This document shows positions 12,192 to 25,017 of a stretch of 64,000 nt of DNA, one piece after another. Origin of the DNA: Coprinus comatus (taxonomy: Eukaryota > Basidiomycota > Agaricomycetes > Agaricales > Agaricaceae); the NCBI GenBank assembly GCA_034638255.1, contig JAWPGT010000070.1:53706-117705 (forward strand), read 5' to 3'. Each line of letters opens with the position of its first letter. Positions within the stretch are counted from its first letter, which is position 1. Under the pieces are notes generated by a model. It had not been told where the DNA came from. It did no database searches and saw only the letters and a program-made list of their open reading frames with translations. Position numbers and translations under genes: made by a program.

Positions 12192-13677
12192 TTAAAGCAC
12201 ATCACATCGCAGATTTTCCTCTCGCCATATCCGTACAGTTTTATCATCGGAACATGTTGCAAATTCAAGCTCTTTGGTTGGGTTAAACGCAACTGAATTC
12301 ACAGTTCCTTCCCCATGTCCTTCTAACTTTGCAAGTAACTCTCCGGAATTACGATCCCAAACATATACTTTGCCATCTTGGAAGTTTCATTAATCAATTA
12401 GTTGAAAACATTAATGACACACAAAAACTCCTTACCTTCACTTCCAGTTGCCACAATATGATCATGTAGTCCGCCAAAGGCCACACGTATAACATGACGT
12501 GACATTTTATGTCCAGTAAACTTGCGAATAATTTGCTTGATAGCTATATACCAAAGTTGGAGTTCCTAGAAAGAATGAGTATCGCTGATGGGATGGAAAA
12601 TGAATATTAAGTCTTACCTCTCCGCAACTCACAATAGCATAACGGGAGTCTTTTGAAATCTTAATAATAGACTTTGGATCATTGGATTCAATGGCACTAG
12701 CAAGTTCGTCAGTTATAAAATGGTACTTCAGTCTTCTAGTAGTTTTTGAACGTCACAACTCACAATTCGACTTGTCTTGTCGAGAAATTATAAATCACCA
12801 TCTTCGAACGGTAGCCACGACTTTCCCCTTTTCCAAAAGACTTTGGTCCCACAGCTATTAACCATTTCAAATCCGGTGATATCGCAAGGTCTACTATTCG
12901 TATCCCTGTTTCCTCCCAACAATCATGCATGGTCCCATCAACAGTCTATTAAAAAAAAAAAAAAAAAGCGGCAATTCAAATTCAAGCTTCAATATATGCA
13001 AAATGGAGAAATTAGAAAACCACAAATCCAATAAATTGTACTGACCCAATGTATAATCCTACAATCCGAAGCTCCAGAAATAAATCCCGAATCATCTGGA
13101 AGCCAAACAAGTGAGGTTACAAGATCATTATGTTCACTAAGTACATCAAGACATTCGCCACTCTATTAAATGTTTTTTTATTCATCAATTCCATGATCAT
13201 TGGGGTTAAAACATCCTCAAGTCAAGTAATACTCACCTCCACATCCCATAATTGAATCTGGTTATTCGAAGCGCTCAATAACAATTTATCATCCTGCGAC
13301 CAAGTTAGGCAACCAACATTGGATGAACCTCTAACTTTTAGGGTCTTATATATTAGCCACTCAAACTCAGTAGCCGTTGTATCCGTGTCTGTGTTCTATA
13401 GCGAATATGCATATATCAATATCCACTAATTTGGATACACAAATGGACAAAATTGCGTTTACCATACCATTGAAACAGTCCATATCGTAATTTTCTCTCC
13501 TCTACCACCACACGCCAAATACTTTCCACTTTGACTCCATTGTATCAACCACAATTCATCATCAGTAAAATCATTCAAGACACTTGTTGTAGTAAAGTGG
13601 ACTTGGACTTGAGCCGTAGTGTTATCCAAAAGAGGGGTGAGCTGAGCAGACCCGCTGTCGGATGAAGTGGATGCCAT
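12192..13677 (-). CDS. GID7: Gid7/WDR26-like WD40 protein without LisH-CTLH region
   Basis: WD40 propeller related to Gid7/WDR26, the substrate-side subunit of the GID/CTLH ubiquitin ligase. ATG at 13677 gives MASTSSDSGSAQLTPLL. Repeats follow: ELWLIQWSQSGKYLACGG, VGCLTWSQDDKLLLSASNNQ, VTSLVWLPDDSGFISGAS, IRIVDLAISPDLKWLIAVG, IKISKDSRYAIVSCGE, VAFGGLHDHIVATGSEDGKV and VNSVAFNPTKELEFATCSDD with KTVRIW. Seven exons join in frame; stop at 12192. The final two repeats are the most WDR26-like part. The family normally starts with a LisH-CTLH region of some 200 residues. Only 360 bp separate this start from the P450 stop and I find no such exons there, so the gene is either 5'-truncated or a shorter paralogue. 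An in-frame GTG-initiated extension exists but adds nothing recognisable. Confidence 0.75.
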
Positions 13678-14037
13678 TACGGTAACCAGTTGAGAAGCAA
13701 GGGTTGGGGAAAGTAACCCACGGCAGGCATACACTTGGCTGGTTCGTCTGAAATAGGACTGTTAATAGGCGCTTTTGGTCCCATGACAATTTGAAATTGA
13801 ATGTCAGAAATGAATATTCTTGATGTCAATCAGTGATTCACAGTGCGGCAGTTAACAGTCTGTCTTACCTTAGCGAAGTAAGCCAGCGTGAGCAAGTTAT
13901 AAATATAGTAGTCTCTTGCTACTTGACCAAGCGTATTACTTCAAAAACACAGGTATATAAAACCTAAATCTAAGTACTAGACTACTAAAACAAAGGTACT
14001 ACATTGAAGTCGAAAAATACTCAAGGACTTAGATTAA
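13678..14037. other. Intergenic with likely promoter of the WD40 gene
   Basis: A TATA-like stretch (plus strand TTATAAATATAG, around 13896-13907) could serve the minus-strand WD40 gene. No coding exon recognised, which matters because the WD40 gene lacks its usual N-terminal region. Confidence 0.5.
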
Positions 14038-16533
14038 TCAAACCTCAACAACACAATCACTTGCCTCCTCCAACTTAACCCAAACACCACCCTTAACACA
14101 ACAGAAGTCAATTTCGAAAGACAAACATATAAACCAAAAAAGAGAGAACATACCACAACCGACATAGTCAAATAACTCTTCATCCTAATCTTATCCGTCT
14201 TCTGAGTCCCAACTCCATACATTTTCCATTCTTTCGGAGGAGCAGCCCACTCAGGTTGAGCACTTAAATCTAACGAAATCGATTGGAATTGTTGTAAAAG
14301 TCTAATCAAGAAATACGAAGTTTCATGATATGCGAATTGTTGACCTAGACAAATACGAGGACCAGCATTGAAAGGTAGGAAAATGAATGGATTTGGAGTA
14401 AGATATTTCTTGACTCTTGAATCAATGAATCGTTCAGGGTCGAATACGTCGGCTGTAATATTAACAGTAGCATTGCCATTTTTTGGTGAGCATTCGTACT
14501 TTGCTTGCTCAAAGAAGATGAAGACTTTACCATCAGGTCCCCAGAGATCTTTACGACGATGTGTCCAGAAAACGCCATAAGGCATCCTGTAGTTTCTCGA
14601 TTAATATAAATCTCCTATGAAGAGAATGTAATTCCCTTTACCTGCAATGAGCTGGTATGTAAAACGGCAGACCATTTTTATTCGGCAGTAGAACGGGCTT
14701 GTTTGTGGTCCTTATGTTAAAGGGGCTATACAGGTATATAGTATATATATCAGTACCCGATGAGAAATAGATACCTTCGAAGAAACTTACACTGCGGGAT
14801 ATAAACGAATAGTCTCTGGAAAATATGCAAAGTCAACCACATATCTATATAGCAGAAGAAGCAGAAGAAACTGACCATTAATAACAGTGCGCAGGTATTT
14901 CATATCACGCATATCATCGAACGTGGGCCTCCTTCCACCAACTTTCTCCAAAATTTCTTGTCTTAATTTCTTCAATACATGAGGGTTCTCGGCGAGCATA
15001 TATGTAGCGAAAGTTATGCTATTTGTTGTCTGTTCAGACGCACACACTATCAGCCTTACTTCGTGGTGTTCGATCGTAAGAACTTACAGTATCTCTTCCA
15101 GCAAGCAAAATGTTTAATGTCTCATCCCTCAATAGGTCTCCATCTACCAACAGTCTCATTAGTGAAACAGCTTCGAAAAAAAAAGATAAAGGTCGCCACT
15201 TACCATCCGTAAGTTTAACTAAATGCTCCAATAAACTTTCTCCTTCTCCAACCTCTTTATCATTCATAACCTCTATCGAACTCTTTTCCTTCTTCTTTCT
15301 CAACGCCTCAGCAACAATCGGTTCAATAAAACTTCTCACAACAACCATTTGTTCTTCAACCTTATCCTTCCAAAATTCCGTCAAAGGCCAGAGGTAACCT
15401 CTTCTAGATCGTAAAGCACTCAACCTCTGAGCTTCATCAAAAGCTTTTGCGAATTTATTGGCTGGATGTTGAGCTCTTGTAGCTTCGGTTGCAGCTGCTA
15501 GAGGAGAGTTGAATGGATAAGGAATACCAGCTTCGAGTGAACGAACGTCATGTGCAAATAAAAACTCTGTAGCGGAATCCATAGTAAATCTCGATGCTAA
15601 ATCTTGAATATCAATAGCATATCCTTCATTTAATCTGTTCTTGAGCTGATTTAAAGCATCAACAGCATGACGTTCGAATATATCAAAATGAGCGATCCTA
15701 TCCTTGCTGAAGAACGGTCGAGTCATTGCCCTATGGAACCTGAATAATGTGGGTTTTATGTTTGCTCAATTAGTAGATTTAATAAAGGAAAGAAGCGACG
15801 TACTTCCACATCTCCCCATCAGAATTAAACACTCCTGTTCCTAAGACCGTTCTCAGAATATCTTGGAATTCAGGTCCCTTTTCGAAGTTATCGAATTGCG
15901 TCGCTAGGATAGCTTTATAATGTTCCGGTTCCATAGTGAAGAATCGATTTTGGAAAAGAATTCTGAAGTTGAAGGTATTTCCGTATTCTTCTGACCATTC
16001 TTTAAACATATCACCTGTAGAGAGAGAAAAGATAATCAATTAACATCATAATCACTTGCGGAAGAGGCTATTCGTGAATTATAATAGGGGAAATAAGAGA
16101 AAAACTCACCAGGATAACCAGTTTTGAAACTCTCCAAACCTCTCTTCATAACTTTCAAATTCCCAATCGTCCAATCCTTAACTTTCGGAGGCAACACCGC
16201 TCCTCTCTTCTTCGCCTCCCATTGATCCTTAATATCCCTAATTGCAATCTTCAACCAAACTGAAACAGGGAAAGCCGCTGCGTAAATCAGATACAAAGTC
16301 CATGGTCTTGATACACCAGCACTTTGTAGTATTTTCTGAATAGATTTAATGAAGCCTACTAGAGGCGTGATGTGGGTTGGTGAAATTAGAGACGTAATAA
16401 TGGGGATAAGTTGATCATAGGTGAGAAGTTTAGTTGCAGCATATACAACGATTGAAGGTGAAACGATGGTAGGCAAGTTTTTCGCCAAGAATACAATGCC
16501 TGGAGGGATTGCTATTGTTGATTTCTTTGACAT
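14038..16533 (-). CDS. Cytochrome P450, CYP63-like
   Basis: Heme monooxygenase of the basidiomycete CYP63 group, whose characterised members oxidise alkanes, fatty acids and aromatics; the substrate here cannot be read from sequence. The start MSKKSTIAIPPGIVFL opens a long N-terminus with several hydrophobic segments, as usual for CYP63, before WTIGNLKVMKRGLESFKTG. Landmarks in order: TRPFFSKDRIAHFDIFERHA; the I-helix LLAGRDTT, with the intron placed between its two threonines; the K-helix ETIRLYPAV (ExxR); PERF (DVFDPERFIDSRV); the heme loop FNAGPRICLG with the cysteine ligand; and a last short exon ending in VKLEEASDCVVEV, TGA at 14038-14040. About 600 residues in roughly seven exons. All key residues are present and I saw no frame break. 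Confidence 0.9.
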
Positions 16534-17312
16534 TGAGGTGAAAGACGTCAGACTTTGGTTCTCCAGTTTCAGTTGGGACCAGTTTAAGATTTAAGTAGTC
16601 TTTGGGACCGGCAGAGGGCCTGAGGACAAGGAAAAGGCACGAATCCTAGGAACGCGTTGTTAAAAGAAAACCGGCTATCTGCTTTGCCGAGTTCCTGATA
16701 CCAAATGTCTGTAGTAACATCTGCACGAAGAATCATGGGCCAACAAGAAGTATGCTTGTGACCTTGGAAGTTACCATATTGATATCTTCACAACACATGT
16801 CAATGTTAGCCACGATCGTAATAAGTAGGCTTATCCACGCGTACGGAAATATTTGAGTTGAATAGAGATGTCTGTCGATGTCAAATATGAGCCTATTGAA
16901 GTTGTAGGTTGATCAAACGCGCATGTTGTTGGATTTTGTATGGTTGCAGAGCTGGAGCTCGGAGCCTGGATCGCTCTTGGCATCAAATTGGAAATGGATC
17001 AATTACAAAGTTGGGAACGAGCATGGGGAAACCCCACGTTCCAACATTACCCCACGCAGCTCTGCAGATACGATAAATTCGTGTATGTATTATACAACTT
17101 GTGTTGGCACCACTTTGTGGATTTCGTTCAAGACTGCTTGTCAGGGGATAACGGCCGACTAAAAGCCTCAAAAATATATGCCAAAGCCAACTTATCATAT
17201 ATTCTTAACGTATTTGAAATTTGAAATATGTAGATAAACGTTCCAGTTAGATCAGCATAAACACATAAGTACACTCGGGTTATCACCACCTGAAGAGATC
17301 CTGTGAGATCAA
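16534..17312. other. Intergenic
   Basis: Between the P450 start and the stop of actin copy 1. Short open frames near 16920-17224 show no domain, no repeat of neighbouring genes and no good splice chain. I treat them as chance. Confidence 0.6.
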
Positions 17313-18870
17313 TCAAAAGAATTCTACATGTTATATTAGCTTGATTCCCGTTGAAGTATATTTATAAAACATACTGCGATGAACGACTCCAGGTCCACTT
17401 TCATCGTACTCTTGCTTAGAGCACCATAAGTTCTGGAAAGTAGAAAGCGAAGCCAAAATAGATCCACCAATCCAAACGGAGTATTTCCTCTCGGGAGGAG
17501 CAACAATCTTAACCTTCATACTAGAAGGGGCAAGCGCAGTCAGCTCCTTCTGCATACGATCAGCAATGCCAGGGAACATGGTCGTTCCTCCAGACATGAC
17601 CACATTTCCATAGAGGTCACGGCGGACATCGAGATCGCACTTGAAGATAGAATTGTAACTACAATCTCATTAGCAATCGAATGTATAGATTTGATTTAAA
17701 ACCTACATTGTCTCATGGATACCAGCGGCCTCCAGACCAAGTAAGGCAGGTTGGAAGAGCGCTTCAGGTGCGCGGAAGCTGCAAACATGATACGCTGTTA
17801 GATGCTTGCACACGAAGAATCGAAAATTCACATACCGTTCATTACCAATTGTGATGACCTGACCATCGGGGAGCTCGTAGCTCTTCTCGAGAGCAGACGA
17901 CTGTGCAGCATTTTGAATTTCTTGCTCAAAATCCAGAGCAACATAGCAAAGCTTCTCCTTAATGTCACGAACAACCTCTCGTTCAGCACTAGTCTTGAAT
18001 TGATATCCGCGTTCCGTCAAATTTTTGACAAGGGCGTCAGTTAAATCACGACCAGCAAGATCAAGACGTAGAATAGCGTGGGGAAGGGAAAATCCCTCAT
18101 AAATGGGGACAGTATGAGTAACACCATCACCAGAATCGAGGACAATCCCAGTGGTGCGTCCAGAGGCATAGAGCGAAAGGACGGCCTGGATGGAAATATA
18201 GAAGGCAGGAACATTGAAGGTCTCAAACATAATTTGAGTCATCTTCTCGCGGTTAGCCTTGGGGTTCAATGGAGCCTCAGTCAAAAGGACAGGGTGTTCC
18301 TCTGGTGCAACGCGCAATTCGTTGTAAAACGTATGATGCCAAATCTTCTCCATATCATCCCAGTTGGTGACAATGCCGTGTTCAATGGGATATTTAAGGG
18401 TGAGTATACCACGTTTGGATTGAGCCTCGTCGCTGAGTTTTATCGTCAATATTGCATAGATTGAATAAGAATCTGGAACTGAAACTCACCCAACATAAGA
18501 GTCTTTGTTGCCCATTCCAACCATTACACCCTGGTGACGGGGACGTCCAACAATAGACCTAACAGTTTCTTAGAGTGCGTTTGTTTATTGTATCATGGGA
18601 GGATACTTACGGGAAGACAGCACGGGGAGCATCATCGCCTAGGTTCAGTGAGTACAGTTGTTAGATGGAATAGTATCTTATTTCTCATACCAGCAACTGT
18701 AAAGGAAGGAACGTCAGTAAGAACAACAATCAAGACATAATACACAGACATACATCCTGCTTTGCACATGCCAGACCCATTATCAATGACCTGAGTAAAA
18801 TAAAGGTAAAATCCTTGGCTAGAAAGTTGTAAACAGATGATCATACCAAAGCAGCAATGTCGTCCTCCAT
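17313..18870 (-). CDS. Actin, diverged copy
   Basis: Second actin gene of the window. Exon 1 is MEDDIAAL; exon 2 is [12 protein letters not shown], part of the phosphate-binding loop. Small exons lead to the main exon ([57 protein letters not shown]). The C-terminal exon carries [20 protein letters not shown] and [13 protein letters not shown]. The last intron splits the final lysine codon exactly as in the copy at 23 kb, but the last exon gives Lys-Phe-Phe-stop instead of Lys-Cys-Phe-stop. The body differs from the other copy at scattered positions ([11 protein letters not shown] versus [31 protein letters not shown] versus [20 protein letters not shown]). The frame is intact throughout, so it is probably expressed. 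A specialised actin or slowly decaying duplicate are both possible. Confidence 0.93.
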
Positions 18871-18989
18871 TTTTCAGTTCTTTGGATAAGGTTTTTTTCT
18901 TCAAGTTTTGTGGGTAGTGCGGAGTGCAGCAGAAACAAATCAACAGGTTCTAGGGATTCTGAGGTACTGAAGTGGCTGGAGGAGGCTCC

Positions 18990-19007
18990 TTTATATACTG
19001 CCATTGG
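18990..19007 (-). promoter_or_regulatory. TATA box and CCAAT element of actin copy 1
   Basis: Read on the minus strand, CCAATGG (19001-19007) is followed by TATATAAA (18990-18997) about 120 bp upstream of the actin start codon, the usual order and spacing for a strong fungal promoter. Confidence 0.6.
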
Positions 19008-19928
19008 TACCATTCCTCTACTTGCCGCAGCTTTTACTGCGCATAGCTAAACGTACGATTTTTTCTACCAACGACTACTACGACTCGTAGGCGCAGTCCG
19101 TAGTTCTGGTGCTTTCATAGTCAGCTAGTTACATAACTACGCGCAGGCCTTGAAAATTGCGAGCCTACTCCCTCAATTTAGATGCGATGGCCAATTGATA
19201 ACACGGTGGAATGTTTAACATCGATTGCGATAGAATGTTGCATCGAGGTGGGTGGTCAAACGTGCAAAGGAATAGGAATGTGTCATGACTGCCATCGCGC
19301 GTGACATCATGATGTAAGAGTTATTTTCGGATTTATTATTATTATTAGGATTTGCACAAGTTCATCCATACCGAGATCATAGGGGATCATACAGGGATCA
19401 TACCCATCAAGCGCTCACGATGCACAAATAACACCGTTCACTCTATTGTTAGCGATTTGTTTCATCCCCATCCTTGTTACTCCAAAGACAATTCAGTCAA
19501 TTACTATCTCGCCTATGTAAGAACTATTCTCGCGTAGAAACCATCAATATCAAAACTGACAAGAACTGAGTAGTTTTTATGATGTACGCTGTGCATCCGA
19601 TTCAATTCTTATCATCCATATGATGCTATACTTGATGTGAATGATGAGCACGCATAGAATTAATCACAATTCGCGTGATGTAATTCAACAATCCTACATT
19701 AGTCTCACGAGAAGCGCTTCAGAAGTTGGTGGCTCCTGGATACTTTTGGGATATATTCATCACAAGGCTATACCAGTGAACATTGATTCTATCAATCTAA
19801 CCCCCCATCAGTGCGACTTTCGGATAAATTGATAGGTGTTTGTTTTTAAAACTCGACTTCGACGTGAGACTAATCGTTTGATCTCATATTATAAAGTGTT
19901 TCGGATAGTGACTATAGGAGTTACGGCC
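19008..19928. other. Intergenic, divergent promoter region
   Basis: Between actin copy 1 (minus) and 6534-3 (plus). TATTATAAAG at about 19888-19897 lies some 35 bp before the 6534-3 start. A short ATT/TTA run sits at 19333-19349. No gene recognised. Confidence 0.55.
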
Positions 19929-21576
19929 ATGCCTCAAACATACACTGTACCTGACAATATTGCCCTTCAGTAAGTATTTGCTTTTTCTGATTTCTGAGAC
20001 GCGACCAATTGAATTTTCAACGTTTTCACCAGTGCAGGACCACTTGTAAGCCCTTTCCGTTGTTCTTGTAATATCTTCTGACACACAAATTACAATCGCA
20101 GCTGGTAGGAATTGTCCTCAACTGGTTTCTTTTTGGAATTCTTTGTGTCCAATATTGTGCGTATTGGATATACCTAAATCTCGTCGCTCGAGTAAATCAT
20201 TAAACTTTTGTATATAGTTCTATACATCTCAAAGACCACGAACGATAAGAAACTCACGAAGGCTACCGGTGCGTAATATCCAGTACAGAAAACACAATCA
20301 CTCATTGTACTGTACATAGTGCACATTATCTTTATTTTGGATACTTTCCAAACATTCATGATGATGGACGATGTCTTCCATTGGTATGTATACAACTTCG
20401 GGAACATTGCAAAGTTGAACGAATTCCACTGGTCGGCCATTAATATGGCCTTGGTGGATGCTATCATCGCATTCATTGTTCAATCATTTTACATTCGAAG
20501 AATCAATCAATTAGGAGGATGGAGGGTTATTCCTTGTATATTATCACTGGTACTGTTCTTCCCTCATATCGGGTCCTATTTTTCGTTCTATTCTTCTAAT
20601 GCCAGCTCAGGGTGCTTTAGTTGCTTTCGGAGGTGGTGTGTTCATTGCTGCAGCGGTATGACACTTTTAATCGATACAAGGCAAAGTGTAGACTGAATTC
20701 GGGTTAAACAGGATTTGAAATTCCCAACAGCAGTTGGGTTCAGAAATGATTACCGTGTTGGCGTAGTGGTAAGTCTCTGGCTCTATCATACATCCATGAA
20801 GTTGCGTTTAATTTGAATGACCTCAGGTTTGGTTACTGTCCAGTGCCATCACTGACATATTTATTGCTATGTGCACGGGCTATCTGGTAAGTTCAATTCT
20901 GCGACCTGCCCAGTTGCGCAATCCTCATGATAATCACGTTGTATTACGCAGCTCCTGAGAATGGCAAAGGAGAGTTTAAATCATAATGGAATCAGTCAAA
21001 GGATCTTACGTATCCTCACACTCACACTCGAGACAAACGCAGTAACTGGTAAGTTAAAAAATTGGTGTATCTTAACTTGACTTGTCAATAGAAAACTAAT
21101 CTATGAATTGAAAATTCTAATAGCCGCAGTTGCTCTTGAAATTGTTATTGTCTCATTCATCAAATCCATAGCATCCCCAGTACGTCTATTCTCGTTATCA
21201 AAGCTTGTTTTTATTATTACTACGAGAGACTGACATATGCAAAATTTAGCGCACAAAGATATTCTTACCTGCGTGAGCTTTATTATTATCCTTCATATCA
21301 AACCTTCTGACGATCTATCCTTATAGCGGATATGTTCTTGGAAAATTATACAGCAATTGCTTTATGATTCTACTCAATCAAAGACATCATTACCACGAAA
21401 ATGTCCAAGAATTCAATTCTCGAGGAGAAATGAACAGCACATTACGATTTGGTGTTTCATCAAATAGTGATAACGCTAGCGCCATGTCTTTTGCCCATCC
21501 TGAGGCTATCACTTTGAGTGGTCTTGGTCAAGTTACGGTGAATAAAAAGGTTGAATCGGAGACATCAGTTGTATGA
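19929..21576 (+). CDS. DUF6534 membrane protein, copy 6534-3
   Basis: Complete plus-strand member, isolated between the two actins. It starts MPQTYTVPDNIAL, then AGPL, VGIVLNWFLFGILCVQY, LYISKTTNDKKLTKAT, and the long exon (IIFILDTFQTFMMMDDVFHW, LNEFHWSAINMALVDAII, INQLGGWRVIPCI). Next are GALVAFGGGVFIAAA, LKFPTAVGFRNDYRVGVV, WLLSSAITDIFIAMCTGYL, the basic exon ending ILTLTLETNAVT, VALEIVIVSFIKSIASP and the last exon GYVLGKLYSNCFMILLNQR with a Ser/Asn-rich tail ending KKVESETSVV. In its relatives an intron splits the stretch GKL|YSN; here GGAAAATTATACAGCAAT runs through without one, so that intron has been lost. Splice sites and frames are otherwise regular. Function unknown. Confidence 0.88.
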
Positions 21577-21798
21577 AATATTTCATACTTAAAACATTCT
21601 TAATCTGTGGTTCTTACCTGTCATAGTGTATATCCTTGAGTACCAGTAACTCAGTTGGTAAATTACAATGAACACAATCATGTACTATTAACTTATATAT
21701 TTTCGTATTTCAAGACTTAAAGCTTAAAGTGTCAACATGAATAACCGACCGCTTAAATCACCTATTCACTAACATCAATCCCTCTCTCTCTCTCCCCC

Positions 21799-22580
21799 TC
21801 ATTCCCTTCCTCCCTTCTTCACCTTCACCAATCTTCCCTGAACTTGAGCCTGAACATTCAACCCAAAACCATTAACATTATTCTTCTCAAAAGGAACATC
21901 ATTAACAAGTTCAACTTCTTCTTCTTCTTCAACTTCTTTTCCTCCTTCATCTTCACCAAGTTCTTTCAAAGTTTCATGGTATCGTTTAGAATGAGATTCC
22001 AAAAACTGGATCAACAAATCCAATCTTCGTTTACCTCTAAACTCTCCAACCTTCTTTCCATTTTCATACATAAACGTCGAAGGATATCTCGAAACTCCAT
22101 TTGCGTCACAAAGATCTAACAAAAAGAATAATAAAATAAAATAAAATAAAATGATATTAGTCAACAATTAACACAATGGGAATAGGAATAGGAATAGGAA
22201 TAGGAATAGGAATAGGAATAGGGGTAAGTATAAGAGAAAAAAAAGAAAATCAAGGTATGAAGTATCAATGACATGGACATACCACCATTCAAAGCACAAT
22301 TAACCTCTCTCAATTTCACATCCTTCACCTCCTTTTCCGAAACTCCAACCAAATTCCTCCAAACAGGATCAAAAGCCCTACAATGTCCACAATAAGGTGA
22401 CTCGAATAGTATAAACCACAACCCCTCTTTAATGGACTCTTTAAAATTATAAGCGCTCAAAGACCATTCAGAGTCAGAGTCAGAGTCGATATCTTTGAGA
22501 TTGGTTATAGTTGCTGAAGTTGAAGTGATTGTTATAGAACTGAGTACCGCTAAGGTGAAGGAGAGTTTGAATATCCTCAT
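21799..22580 (-). CDS. Small secreted thioredoxin-fold protein, PDI-like
   Basis: The start MRIFKLSFTLAVLSSITITS looks like a signal peptide. One thioredoxin domain follows, with the redox motif in FESPYCGHCRAFDPVW, then REVNCALNGG, the intron, DLCDANGVSRYPSTFMYENG and KKVGEFRGKRRLDLL. The protein is about 208 residues in two exons and ends in an acidic stretch and basic VKVKKGGRE, with no KDEL-like retention signal. The intron sits at the same point as in the large PDI at 57-59 kb (NCATYGG|DLCLENGVHGYP), so this looks like a copy of that protein's first domain. The intron carries a hexamer repeat. It lies between 6534-3 and actin copy 2, and probably acts on disulfides in the secretory route. 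Confidence 0.8.
22181..22222 (+). repeat. AATAGG hexanucleotide microsatellite in an intron
   Basis: Seven perfect AATAGG units inside the single intron of the PDI-like gene, next to a short ATAAA repeat at about 22128-22150. Likely length-polymorphic. Confidence 0.9.
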
Positions 22581-23028
22581 TTTTTAATGTAATGAGTGAG
22601 AGGGAGGAGGAAAAGTGGTCGTGGAATGATGATCAGAGTTCCTGTCAAACTCCAGGTACCCAGGACCATCAACTAGAATAAGGACATCTGAATATCCCTA
22701 TAACGACTAGGGTCCAGAGACCAGACAAAAAGCTCGGGGCGAAAACAGACAATTTTGGCCACCCTTTTGACCATACGAAAAGCAACAACCGCGAGAGGTC
22801 TTGTTGTTTTTGATTTTAACAAGACCGATGTTAGGCCAACACTGGGTATTAACCATCCAGCTCGACACTTCAGACTCAAATTAAAAGCAACCATAAAAAA
22901 AAGGCAAAAAAACAAGTCTCATAACAAATGAATGCGTAAAACGTCATCAAGCTATAATCACGAAACGTGTCCACCCATCCTCATTAACATTTCATTCCCA
23001 TCTATACCCAACGCTCTCCACAAAACAT
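22581..23028. other. Intergenic
   Basis: Between the PDI-like start and the actin copy 2 stop, both on the minus strand. No gene or repeat recognised. Confidence 0.6.
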
Positions 23029-24582
<1,554 letters not shown>

Positions 24583-24746
24583 GGTTAATTATTCGTAAAA
24601 GAAAAGATTTGTACTGATGACGAGCGATCGTCAGCGCTGTACGGAACGACGATGACAGAGGGGGTACGTACGTTGAGAGTGTTGGATAGAGGGCAGGTAT
24701 GAGACGCGTTTGTGTTATCCGATATGCCTTGAGGGCAGGTCTCAGT

Positions 24747-24761
24747 CTTATATAGCACGTG
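24747..24761 (-). promoter_or_regulatory. CACGTG E-box and TATA box of actin copy 2
   Basis: On the minus strand CACGTG (24756-24761) stands just upstream of TATATAAG (24747-24754), about 165 bp before the actin start codon. CACGTG is a bHLH-type binding site. The same hexamer also occurs upstream of the aldolase and CGI121 genes here. Confidence 0.55.
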
Positions 24762-25017
24762 ATGGGGGCTGTGTTCTCTCTCCATCGTAGCATTATTTGC
24801 ACCGCAGAGCGCAGTCTGTGCGCAGAGATGGCAACCGGTGCAGGGCTACATCGCCTGTGAATGGTACGACTTGTTGCTAGCTATTGCACACGCGTAACAG
24901 AGCGTAATCATTGTTCGTAAAATACATGTAAAATATATATCCAGGGTCCTTCCGCAAAAGGAAGCTGGGGTGGGGATAATTTTGCGAACAGCTGTCAGTT
25001 TCCGTTCACCAGCCACC
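24762..25017. other. Divergent promoter between actin and the MBOAT gene
   Basis: Short spacer shared by the minus-strand actin and plus-strand acyltransferase genes. The context just before 25018 (GCCACCATGG) is a strong initiation context for the acyltransferase. Confidence 0.55.

Noticed and set aside
16923..17224. Overlapping plus-strand open frames
   Set aside because: No motif, no codon or splice support, between two minus-strand genes.
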